From: Halobacteriovorax sp. HLS
GTDB taxonomy: Bacteria > Bdellovibrionota > Bacteriovoracia > Bacteriovoracales > Bacteriovoracaceae
NCBI RefSeq assembly: GCF_004006665.1
Contig: NZ_QOCL01000001.1
Coordinates: forward strand, 372,001-436,000
Direction of reading: 5' to 3'
Length of the DNA: 64,000 nt
Part shown: piece after piece, positions 52,495 through 60,821 of the stretch
How the letters are laid out: every line of letters starts with the position of its first letter
Numbering within the stretch: position 1 is the stretch's first letter
The notes under the pieces: model-generated
The model's database searches: none
Told to the model about the DNA's origin: nothing
What the model saw: the letters and a program-made list of their open reading frames with translations, nothing else
Program-made: the position numbers and the translations under genes

Positions 52495-53604
52495 TTATAG
52501 ATCTATATCAACATCAAGAAGATTTAATTGAATAACGGCCCTTTTTGATTCAAATTCTTTGAAATCTACACCTGCCTCAGCACTATAGAAGCCTGCAAGA
52601 ATCTTAAAAGGCCAGAGCCTAAGTTCTGCTCCATAACTAATAAATCCCTCAGAATAGCCACCTAATAAGGAAATGAACGGCAATTCAATTTCTAGGCCCG
52701 TTCTAAAGCGTCTAGCAAAAGGCATATAGATATTTAAAGGAGCAAGATCAAAGGATAGTGAGTAAGCAAATGGACCTAAAGACTGCTTCCAATTACCACC
52801 TGCATTAACATACATTTCTTGCTCAGGAATCACCGCATTGCCAGACACTCTTCTAAAGTTAGTGCCACCCACATCTAAAATACTAACGCCCCATGAAAAT
52901 TCACTCATGCCTGTATTAAAGGCCTGTTCAAAGCCCAAATCAACACCCCAGGCCTTTCCTTTTGACCAACCAATAGAATTACGTAAATCATCAATCGAGC
53001 TTGTATTACTTGTAATCTTTGCAAGAAGGTCAGTTCCAAATAAATCAAACTCACCGTCTATCCCTTCTCTTTGACTATGTTTAATAGAAATACCAACGGA
53101 AGTTCTATTTCCCATTTGCTTTTTCCCTCCACTTCCAAAGTTTAAAGCAAATCCAGCGACAAAACCTCTATCCACTCTATAATCGAGGTCAATTATTGGG
53201 TGAGTTGCATTTTGAAGAAGAAAACTAGTTCTCGTTTGAGCAAATAAATTAAACCCGAAAGTGGCCATTTTAAGCCCAGGAAAAACCCCTGCTTGTAAGT
53301 AAACAGGAAAACCAAGTAATCTATCTGCAATAGCAGCAGGATCGCTCGAAGGAAAATCTTTAAACCTATCAACTTCATCTAGCGCATTGGTAATTCCAAA
53401 TTGAGGGTTAAGTGGAGTTATTTCTATTCCACCATTTCTTCCTAGTGCTGCAGGATTATAGAAGAGAGTATATTCATCATCTGCTCTTGCAGTATAGGCA
53501 TCCCCTAAAACTAAAGCTTTCGGTGAGCGACCAATATGTATAATCTCTTTTGAAAAGAGATTAAATGGGAAAGTAAATAGTAAAACTAAGAAAAGTTTTT
53601 TCAA
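52495..53604 (-). CDS. PorV/PorQ-like outer-membrane beta-barrel protein
   Basis: 369 residues. A signal peptide (KKLFLVLLFTFPFNLFS) is followed by IGRSPKALVLGDAYTARADDEYTLFYNPAALG. This is the start seen in PorV/UPF0164 and FadL-related barrels (gene product with an A(M/L)GDAYTA...YNPA pattern). The rest is rich in Gly and aromatic strand residues. Possibly a channel or a surface anchor. It lies 3 bases behind the lipoprotein gene and is probably assembled or used with it. Confidence 0.75.
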   Translation of the reverse strand: MKKLFLVLLFTFPFNLFSKEIIHIGRSPKALVLGDAYTARADDEYTLFYNPAALGRNGGIEITPLNPQFGITNALDEVDRFKDFPSSDPAAIADRLLGFPVYLQAGVFPGLKMATFGFNLFAQTRTSFLLQNATHPIIDLDYRVDRGFVAGFALNFGSGGKKQMGNRTSVGISIKHSQREGIDGEFDLFGTDLLAKITSNTSSIDDLRNSIGWSKGKAWGVDLGFEQAFNTGMSEFSWGVSILDVGGTNFRRVSGNAVIPEQEMYVNAGGNWKQSLGPFAYSLSFDLAPLNIYMPFARRFRTGLEIELPFISLLGGYSEGFISYGAELRLWPFKILAGFYSAEAGVDFKEFESKRAVIQLNLLDVDIDL

Positions 53605-53607
53605 TTG

Positions 53608-54567
53608 TTACCTGTGTAAAGTTTCAAAAATACCTGCATAGAAATACATTATGTCTTCGTCATTTCCTGCAAATAAATTTTCACATCTAGCCTGGCTAGT
53701 TGTATCAAAAAGCCGTGTATCAAAAGTTGGTTTAGCAACGAGTATGGCGGCTTTTAACAACTCTATCGCCGTCCCCAATAGTTTAAAATCACTAAATTCA
53801 TCACTCGTTGCCGAGTTTATAAAGCTATCTAAAGTATCAATAAAGTTATTGAATAAGATGATTCCATGACAAGCATTTTGAAGGTTGACTAGATCAGCTC
53901 CTGCAACTAAATCTGTATGGCCACTATTGGAGCCCGGAGCACATGTCCCCGTTGTACCAATTGAAGTTAAAAAAGCATCAACGCTAGCATTGTAATCTAA
54001 ATAGCAAGGGTTCCCTTGTCCCCCTCCCCCTTTAGCACCAGTTAAAGCACTAGCGTTACCATAGAAGTAATTAAATTTTCCAAGCTGGGCCATACTTAGA
54101 TAAAAGCCAAAAGAATTAATATCTTTTCCCTTATCTCCAAATGCAGCCAAACGTAAATCAGATGTTGGATTAAGGGTTAAGCTAAGGCCACCAGCATAGA
54201 GAATGATATCTAATGCAGCTTGAAGATTTGTGAAATTAACATTATCAACGGCATCATTAGGACTAGTAGTAAAAGTACTAAACTCTCTAAAGAGTAAATT
54301 GACATCAGAGATTTTTGCTAAGTCTGTTCCAAAGAGCACAGTAGTACTATAGCCAGACTTACAAGCATATGCAGAAGCAAGTGTTTTTAAATAACTATCG
54401 TTATGATTTTGACGACCTTCTAATTCTAGTATCGAGATTGCTTCTTGGCACTGACCACGAGTCAATGCTAGGTTTGCTCTAAGAATTGCATTTTCAACTT
54501 TTTCATCTTTTTTTCCACAAGAGGAAAGAAGAAGAACAAAGAGAACAGATATAATTATTTTATTCAT
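53608..54567 (-). CDS. Lipoprotein with TPR-like N-terminus
   Basis: 319 residues. Lipobox LLSSC at residues 13-17 (MNKIIISVLFVLLLSSCG). Residues 25-70 form a helical repeat of TPR type (NAILRANLALTRGQCQEAISIL, SYLKTLASAYACKSG). The rest contains a Gly-rich loop (AKGGGGQG) and four more cysteines. No named family recognised. It is co-transcribed with the PorV-like barrel (3-base gap), so an accessory role in surface assembly is a fair guess. Confidence 0.7.
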   Translation of the reverse strand: MNKIIISVLFVLLLSSCGKKDEKVENAILRANLALTRGQCQEAISILELEGRQNHNDSYLKTLASAYACKSGYSTTVLFGTDLAKISDVNLLFREFSTFTTSPNDAVDNVNFTNLQAALDIILYAGGLSLTLNPTSDLRLAAFGDKGKDINSFGFYLSMAQLGKFNYFYGNASALTGAKGGGGQGNPCYLDYNASVDAFLTSIGTTGTCAPGSNSGHTDLVAGADLVNLQNACHGIILFNNFIDTLDSFINSATSDEFSDFKLLGTAIELLKAAILVAKPTFDTRLFDTTSQARCENLFAGNDEDIMYFYAGIFETLHR

Positions 54568-54649
54568 GAGTATTCCAATCAGGTTTTTGACCTGAAATTA
54601 TACTCATTATCCCCTATTAGAGACTATTGAAGCTAGAGAGAAAAAAGCT

Positions 54650-55864
54650 CTATGATTTCATGAATTCAACAATTTTACCTATTGCTTCGGCAAAGAAGTC
54701 CTTAGTTGGCACTAAGGAAATTCTAGCAGAATTAGGGATTCCAAAGTCACCTCCAGGAACAATAGCTACGCCATGCTTTTCAAGTAAGTCACTGCATATC
54801 TGAGTGGAGTAATCGGTCTTGTCATCAGGACTAGTTAGATACTTATCCATAATTGGAGCACCTGAAAAATCTACTAAAAAGTAAAAAGCTGATTTAGTCT
54901 GGTACCAACACTGCGCAAGTTTATTCTCTCTAAATTTGTCCTGAACAGTACGTGAATTTTCTCTCAAGTGGGCCTTGATTGGTTCAAGATAATCTCCAAT
55001 AAGATTAAAGTTGTACCCTTCTAAAGCTTTTTGAATCAGGCTATTTGCACCTGATGTAGTCTGTCCTTGTAATCTAGACATAGCAGAAATAAGGTCATTA
55101 GGAGCAATACAAAAACCTATCCTTAGCCCTGTTAAGGCCATATTCTTAGACACACCATCAATGATAATAGTCCTCTCAATAAGCTCTTTTTCATACTGAT
55201 AAAAGTAGGTTGGTTTAGGATCGAAGTAGCTAAGCTCATAGTAAATTTCGTCACTAATAATAATAATGTCTGGGTATTTGAGCATTAGACTAGCAAAGTC
55301 TCGCATCCATTTTTCACTATAGTGAACTCCTGAAGGATTGTTAGGACTGTTGATAATAATTGCTTTAGTATTCTTATTAATTGCGCTTTCAATATCTTCT
55401 AAAGATGGATGGAATTCGTCATAAATATTAGAAGCAACCGTTACGGGCTTTCCATCATAGAAACTAACCATCTCAGGATAAGAGACCCAGTAGGGAGCAG
55501 GAATAATCACTTCATCATCTTTATCAATTATTGAAGCAAAAACATTCGCTAGACTATGCTTACCACCATTACTCACAAGAACACTATGTGTATCAGAGGC
55601 TTTAACATCTCTAGACTCTTCAAAATAAGTAAGGACCTTCTCTCTCAAAGTCTTAAAACCTGCAACAGGAGAATATTGAAAACTATTTAGAAAAACTAAT
55701 TCTGTCCTAAGTGCTTCAGTAAATTCATGTCCTGGTCTAAAAGGTAGTTGTCCAGCTGTAAGATTCCACACCTGTTTTCCCTCTTTTTCCATTGCAACTG
55801 CTTGTGCATTAAGCTTCAAAGTTATACTTTCAGAAATAGTCGAAACTCTTTTACTTATTTTCAT
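54650..55864 (-). CDS. Class I pyridoxal-phosphate aminotransferase (aspartate aminotransferase-like)
   Basis: 404 residues. Fold-type I features: LTAGQLPF near the start, NGGKHSLANVF, IIPAPYWVSYPEMV, NSPNNPSG, IISDEIYYEL and the PLP lysine in GVSKNMALTGLRIGF. The C-terminal ARISLV with its carboxylate-binding Arg is present. It most resembles the Ib subgroup of aspartate aminotransferases, although prephenate or other substrates are possible. It starts 8 bases after coaD. Confidence 0.9.
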   Translation of the reverse strand: MKISKRVSTISESITLKLNAQAVAMEKEGKQVWNLTAGQLPFRPGHEFTEALRTELVFLNSFQYSPVAGFKTLREKVLTYFEESRDVKASDTHSVLVSNGGKHSLANVFASIIDKDDEVIIPAPYWVSYPEMVSFYDGKPVTVASNIYDEFHPSLEDIESAINKNTKAIIINSPNNPSGVHYSEKWMRDFASLMLKYPDIIIISDEIYYELSYFDPKPTYFYQYEKELIERTIIIDGVSKNMALTGLRIGFCIAPNDLISAMSRLQGQTTSGANSLIQKALEGYNFNLIGDYLEPIKAHLRENSRTVQDKFRENKLAQCWYQTKSAFYFLVDFSGAPIMDKYLTSPDDKTDYSTQICSDLLEKHGVAIVPGGDFGIPNSARISLVPTKDFFAEAIGKIVEFMKS

Positions 55865-55872
55865 TAAAATCC

Positions 55873-56346
55873 TTAATTATTTAAAAGCCATTTATAGATT
55901 GTTTCTGGTAAGAAGCTCTTAACATTACCCTTATGATTATAGACTTCTTTAACTAGAGAGGAAGAAACAAAGTAATTTTGTCCCTCGGTCATTAGAAAAA
56001 TAGTTTCAATTTCGGGGTAAAGTTTTTTGTTCATTGAGGCCATCTGGAACTCAAACTCAAAATCCCCCGTAGGTCTCAATCCTCTAATGATTGTATCAAT
56101 TCCATTATTTTTAGCGTAATCGACAAGTAGCCCACCCCAAGAATCAACTTTAACTTTCTTTTCAGATTTGAAGTGTTCACTGATCATTTCAAGTCTTTGT
56201 TCAATTGTAAAAAGTGGTTTCTTAGTCGGAGATATTGCGAGTAAAACAGTTACCTCATCAAATAGCGCGAGAGATCTTTTTAAGATATCATCGTGCCCTG
56301 TAGTAAATGGATCGAATGTTCCTGCGTAAACTGCTTTTCTAGTCAT
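55873..56346 (-). CDS. coaD: Phosphopantetheine adenylyltransferase
   Basis: 157 residues from ATG 56346 (GGAG six bases ahead); the longer frame adds nine residues unlike the family. It makes dephospho-CoA from phosphopantetheine and ATP. The nucleotidyl transferase motif TFDPFTTGHDD (TxGH), GLLVDYA, IIRGLRPTGDFEFE and the C-terminal SSSLVKEV (ISSSxVKE-type) are all present. Located between rsmD and the aminotransferase in one minus-strand run. Confidence 0.96.
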   Translation of the reverse strand: MTRKAVYAGTFDPFTTGHDDILKRSLALFDEVTVLLAISPTKKPLFTIEQRLEMISEHFKSEKKVKVDSWGGLLVDYAKNNGIDTIIRGLRPTGDFEFEFQMASMNKKLYPEIETIFLMTEGQNYFVSSSLVKEVYNHKGNVKSFLPETIYKWLLNN

Positions 56347-56409
56347 TGAATACTCCGTAATTGAATTTATCAATATAAAGAATATTCTATAGATAAAATG
56401 AATAATTGC

Positions 56410-56991
56410 CTAGCCATGTAAGAGAATAAAACTTGTTCCTTGAGAATAAATCTTTCTTGCATCAATCATCTCTTCTAATACTTTTTTCTTTATTCCTTTT
56501 TGCTCATCAGATTCAATCCAAATCTCTCCAGAAAAATTAGCATTCTTTAAAAGTTTAATCGATTCTTCATAGATATTATGTATTTCATATGGTGGATCTA
56601 TAAAAATAATAACCGACTCTTTTTCCTCTGCAGAGTAATTAGAGTAGCTCACTAGAAATGATTCAAGCCATTTTAATCCACAACTCTTTACAAGATTAAT
56701 TTCACCAAGAGAGTCTGAGCTTCTTTTTGATTTGTTACAATTGTCCTTAAGCAGACCAAATACCTTGCTATTTTTCTCAACAATTGTCGCGCTTTCAGCT
56801 CCTCTAGATAAGGCCTCCAATGCAATTGCACCTGATCCACCACATATATCAACAAAGTGAAAACCACTCATATCTTGGCGAGCATCAAAGATTTTTCTTC
56901 TTAACATTACTGAAGTTGGGCGAATAAGATCACCCTTAGGAACTAAAAGGGTTTGACCTTTAATCAAACCCCCTAATATTTTTATAGACAT
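56410..56991 (-). CDS. rsmD: 16S rRNA (guanine966-N2)-methyltransferase
   Basis: 193 residues. SAM-binding FVDICGGSGAIALEALSRGA, VEKNSKV and the catalytic IDPPYEI match RsmD, as does the IRPTSVMLRRKIF entry (RPTxxxxRExxF type; here with Lys instead of Glu). It modifies the 30S subunit late in assembly. The rsmD-coaD order is common in bacteria. Confidence 0.93.
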   Translation of the reverse strand: MSIKILGGLIKGQTLLVPKGDLIRPTSVMLRRKIFDARQDMSGFHFVDICGGSGAIALEALSRGAESATIVEKNSKVFGLLKDNCNKSKRSSDSLGEINLVKSCGLKWLESFLVSYSNYSAEEKESVIIFIDPPYEIHNIYEESIKLLKNANFSGEIWIESDEQKGIKKKVLEEMIDARKIYSQGTSFILLHG

Positions 56992-57010
56992 ATTTTTGTT
57001 TTAACCGGTT

Positions 57011-57679
57011 TTATGCGGCCTTCTTTTTAGACTCTTGTGATGATGTGGTCAATGGAATATTAAAATTAACACCACCTTCCATTGTCACTGTACAACCATT
57101 TGACTCTGTTATCTTAATTTCAACACCACCCATTTCGACAACAAGACCTGAATCTCCATCGACTTTTAGAGTTGCAGTTTCAGAACCAATTTTAAAATTA
57201 AGATTTAAATCCATTGAACCTGTCGCAGAAAAGTCCATATTTGCGCCAGATGACGCTACTTTATTTTCCGAAACTGGTAGCGACACAACATTTGAAACTT
57301 CATCAATAGATTCAGTTTCTACAGTTTCAGATACCACTTCTAGCGACTCTGTAACTTCTGGCTGCTCTACTTCAGCTTGCGGTGCTTCATTAACTTCTTG
57401 GGCAACAACTTCTTCCTGCATCGCTTCAACCTCAGAGACTTCTTCGCTTGCAGCAGTTGTCATTTCACCAGCAATTGACTCAACTTCTTTATCAATTTCA
57501 TTTTGTAGTGAACTTGTAGGAGCTTCACTTAGGGCCAAATCTTCTGGAGACTTATCACCTTCGTCAACAAACTCTTTTTCAAGACTTTCAATTTCATTCA
57601 TTATATCTTCTAGCTCTGTGTCATTAAAGCTTTGTTCTATAGTATCTGTCATTGCTTCTTCTAGTTTATTTTCGTCCAT
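57011..57679 (-). CDS. Acidic low-complexity protein with C-terminal beta domain
   Basis: 222 residues. The first 150 are extremely acidic and low in complexity (runs of Glu, Val, Ser, Ala with EVVAQEV- and VEQPEV-like patterns). The last 60 form a repetitive beta pattern (MDLNLNFKIG, ATLKVDGDSG, VEMGGVEIKI, TVTMEGGVNFNIP). No signal peptide and no family that I recognise. AGGAG precedes the ATG. It is the first gene of the run with rsmD, 19 bases apart. The long opposite-strand ORF here is a shadow of its skewed composition. Confidence 0.7.
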   Translation of the reverse strand: MDENKLEEAMTDTIEQSFNDTELEDIMNEIESLEKEFVDEGDKSPEDLALSEAPTSSLQNEIDKEVESIAGEMTTAASEEVSEVEAMQEEVVAQEVNEAPQAEVEQPEVTESLEVVSETVETESIDEVSNVVSLPVSENKVASSGANMDFSATGSMDLNLNFKIGSETATLKVDGDSGLVVEMGGVEIKITESNGCTVTMEGGVNFNIPLTTSSQESKKKAA

Positions 57680-57945
57680 GTTTAGTCTCCTACTGGCCCC
57701 ATATATAACGCGGCTATATATTTACCTCCAGCTTATCGCCCCCAAATGTAAGAAACTTTAACATTTTCAAAAAAAGGCAATAAATACCTATAGTTACCTA
57801 CTAAAATGATCAATTAGCTGCTATAAAAACCGTCAAATAATGTGACAATTTAATAGTTTTAAGGTAGAAAGCTCTACCCACAATTTTAATGAGAAACAAT
57901 TAAAAATATGCACTACAAAAGAGCAAAAAATATTCGGTGTAAAAG

Positions 57946-60768
57946 TTGAATCAAGAACAGTTTAAAGCATTGTCTTGGCTTAATTCATCCCCACTTAATA
58001 AAGGTTTAACTTCAAACCAAGAGGACTCCCTGCAAGGAAGTCTCGACCTTGAATTGCCTTTTCAAGAAAAAGAAGCCAAGCCTTCATTTACACCGCAAAA
58101 CTTTCTCGTCCCAGGTTGGAAGGGTGAAGGGCTACTTTCTAGGCCTGCACTAATTATCAAAAAGTCTCATAAAGAACTTATTGAAGACGCAAAAAATCAA
58201 TTTAGCGATATTATTAATAGAAATAGCTCTTACCAGCAGTCTGTATTTAATGAATTCCAGAATTTTCTAGAATATAAGAAAGTTAAGAATCATTTCCTAG
58301 ATAGCTCTTCAAAATTTTGTAAATATATTTCTGCCCAGATTAACGAAGATATCGATGTAAAAAACTTTATCGAAGTCTACGCCTTTAGATCAGTTTCAAT
58401 TTACATTTATAAAGCTAAGTTTCTTCTCACTCTTGCTAAGAAATTAGAAATCAGTTTAGAGAAAATAGACCTTCATAATCCTAACTCCTTTTTAAGTAGA
58501 ATATTTAAAACTGGTTCTAGCACAGCTTTAAACTGTGAATCTTTTAAAATTAATCAGTATAGCTGGTATAGGCCTTCATCATCTACTAGAGATAGTGTTA
58601 TTGACTTAAAGAATAACCTTCTTTCTGTCTCTACAACTGAAATGATTAAGATTGCGACTTATGACTTGAATGAGCTTGAGTATTCTCATTCTTATTCTCA
58701 TAAAGCATTTGGTTTATTCGTGAACAATTTAATTATTCACTTCCCTAAATGGATTGAAAATGAAAAGGACACACCGACTACTTCATTTGAGAAGCTATTT
58801 AATAAAAAAGCAAATTCGAGACTAGAAACACTACTTACGAAATTTGAAGGAAATCACCTTTCTTCATTAGGGCTATCCCACTGGATGGCCCAAGAAAATA
58901 ATGTTGTAGGTAGTTGGGATCAGGTTATATGTCCTGACTTTAACGGGTGTGAGTTTTCACATGGAATGTTTACTAGAATTTGCCAAGAAATACACTTCTT
59001 ATCTTTTTTAGTTAATCTCGCCTCATACCAAGGCCATGAAGTTCTGACTCTTATTTGTAGTGTTATGAATGATAAGAAAAAGAAGTCAGCAACAGCAGAA
59101 GATGGACAGATGTCATTTCTTGGAGGAGAGCTAAAAGACTCTCCACAGGTATTTGATCGAATTGTACTTAATCTAACAACATTACCAAAGAAGAACCCTC
59201 ACCATTACTTCCTTGCTCAGGTTAACAATCAACTTGCAGAGTTAAGTAAAGATGGCTATCTCTATGTTTTTTCTAATCAAAAACTATTTGTTCCGTCTCA
59301 TAGTGAAAAGGTTGAACAATTATTGAAGAGCTACAAAGTTGAAGCAATCTTTAACTTTGACCAACTCCAGGGACGTGGAGAAATCTCTAACTACCTATAT
59401 GTTTTAAGAAAAAGAAGAGTTTCACAAGAGCAGCTCTTCTTAGACCCTATTAAATCTTCTGAAAAAGAATCATGCCTCAGCTTCAGATGGAGTGGACATC
59501 TAGAAATTTTCAAACAATTTGGCTCACTTGTTGATGAATTTGAAACCTTTATGGCAACTAGATCTCATAACTCCACTCCTGTATTTCAGGCCGAGCCAGA
59601 TGAGCATACTTCTTTTGAGTTTCATCAGGATGCCATTTTAGATGGTCTGCTACTTAGTTCAACTTCTAATGATACAAGTAATATTACTCACCCTAGCTTT
59701 TTTAAGAATTTAACAAAGTCCTGTGTTCCTTTTGATAACTTCTTTCAAATTGAAACACTTTCAAGTGACTACAATTCTTCAAAATCTAGCTCCCTGACTT
59801 CAGACATGCTAGGAATCTCGGTTAGAAATGAAGATAGATTTCCGCTTCTCCTCATTGTTAACTACACAAACTCTTCTGATATTAAGCTCGAGCTTACAAC
59901 TTCAGATGTTTACCAGGCCAAGTTAGAGCAATACGGAATGGCATACTTCCAATATTTTGGAATCATTCCAAAAAGAAGCGATATCAATCTAAATGTTTTT
60001 AGAGAGTATTTTAATACTCAATTTGGAAAGCAAATTATTCAACTTTCTTTAAATGGCGGACATACAAAAATTAAATCGAAGCTTAGATCACTACTAATCC
60101 CAAGCTTCTTTTTAGAAACGAACCAGATTCCAGAAAATATAATTACATCTTTTGGTCTTTTTAATTTAAATTCATCAGAAATTTTGAATTCTCACCCAGA
60201 AGATCTCAGCAGTAAATTTGATAAGATTCTTCCGTTCCTTAGTTCTGTTGAAAAAAGATTTCCTTGGCACACGATGGGAATGCTTTCTCATTTTAAATTA
60301 AACCTACAAAATTCTCTTGATAAGCTTGAACAAACGCCTAGTGATTTATTTAAGAATCCATTTATTATTGATCAGCTTATAAAGACTCCTTCGGTTTCAA
60401 TTTACCCAAGGTCTAATGATATTTTTATAAATACTCCACTCTCAAACACTAGTGATATTCATAAACCTCTGACGGCGATTGAATCTCACTTTGATGGAGA
60501 AAACTCTTATGTAAAGCTGCTCTCTAATGAAAATACCATTATTGAGCTCTACACTGACCAGTTGGTTGCCCAATTTGCAAAGTTTATTCTAGACTCGGCA
60601 ATAGGCATGCCAATTTCCTCAATACTGCAAAACCTAAAGATACCTTCGGCTGCAGACCTTAAAAGTATTGTCTCAAACCACTCTGAGCTAAAAGAATCGA
60701 TATCTAATATCGAGTCTATTTGTAATGCCAAAATACAAACAATTTTAACAAGCAAGATAAATTCATAG
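57946..60768 (+). CDS. DNA N6-methyltransferase-like protein lacking the catalytic NPPF motif
   Basis: 940 residues. An N-terminal helical part (1-300) comes before a region laid out like HsdM/type IIG enzymes. CPDFNGCEFS (329-338) is in the motif I place. FDRIVLNLTT follows (Asn409; NLTT where NPPF/Y is expected). YFLAQVNNQLAELSKDGYL and then ISNYLYVLRKR come next, as in the family. A TRD-like C-terminal part ends with LNGGHTKIKSKLR and LLIPSFF. The catalytic loop seems lost, so methylation is unlikely; DNA binding may remain. It starts at TTG 57946. A 13-codon ORF (ATG 57908) ends in a TGA that overlaps this TTG. The ChaN-like gene follows after 53 bases. Confidence 0.65.
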   Translation: MNQEQFKALSWLNSSPLNKGLTSNQEDSLQGSLDLELPFQEKEAKPSFTPQNFLVPGWKGEGLLSRPALIIKKSHKELIEDAKNQFSDIINRNSSYQQSVFNEFQNFLEYKKVKNHFLDSSSKFCKYISAQINEDIDVKNFIEVYAFRSVSIYIYKAKFLLTLAKKLEISLEKIDLHNPNSFLSRIFKTGSSTALNCESFKINQYSWYRPSSSTRDSVIDLKNNLLSVSTTEMIKIATYDLNELEYSHSYSHKAFGLFVNNLIIHFPKWIENEKDTPTTSFEKLFNKKANSRLETLLTKFEGNHLSSLGLSHWMAQENNVVGSWDQVICPDFNGCEFSHGMFTRICQEIHFLSFLVNLASYQGHEVLTLICSVMNDKKKKSATAEDGQMSFLGGELKDSPQVFDRIVLNLTTLPKKNPHHYFLAQVNNQLAELSKDGYLYVFSNQKLFVPSHSEKVEQLLKSYKVEAIFNFDQLQGRGEISNYLYVLRKRRVSQEQLFLDPIKSSEKESCLSFRWSGHLEIFKQFGSLVDEFETFMATRSHNSTPVFQAEPDEHTSFEFHQDAILDGLLLSSTSNDTSNITHPSFFKNLTKSCVPFDNFFQIETLSSDYNSSKSSSLTSDMLGISVRNEDRFPLLLIVNYTNSSDIKLELTTSDVYQAKLEQYGMAYFQYFGIIPKRSDINLNVFREYFNTQFGKQIIQLSLNGGHTKIKSKLRSLLIPSFFLETNQIPENIITSFGLFNLNSSEILNSHPEDLSSKFDKILPFLSSVEKRFPWHTMGMLSHFKLNLQNSLDKLEQTPSDLFKNPFIIDQLIKTPSVSIYPRSNDIFINTPLSNTSDIHKPLTAIESHFDGENSYVKLLSNENTIIELYTDQLVAQFAKFILDSAIGMPISSILQNLKIPSAADLKSIVSNHSELKESISNIESICNAKIQTILTSKINS

Positions 60769-60821
60769 AATCCTTTTAAACTTTTCGAAATTGATTATAA
60801 TGAAATTAACGAGAAAGGTTT

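Noticed and set aside
57045-57761. A 238-residue Ser/Thr-rich ORF on the plus strand
   Set aside because: It is antisense to the acidic protein at 57011-57679. Its composition is what the reverse of Glu- and Val-rich codons gives, and it lacks a ribosome binding site.
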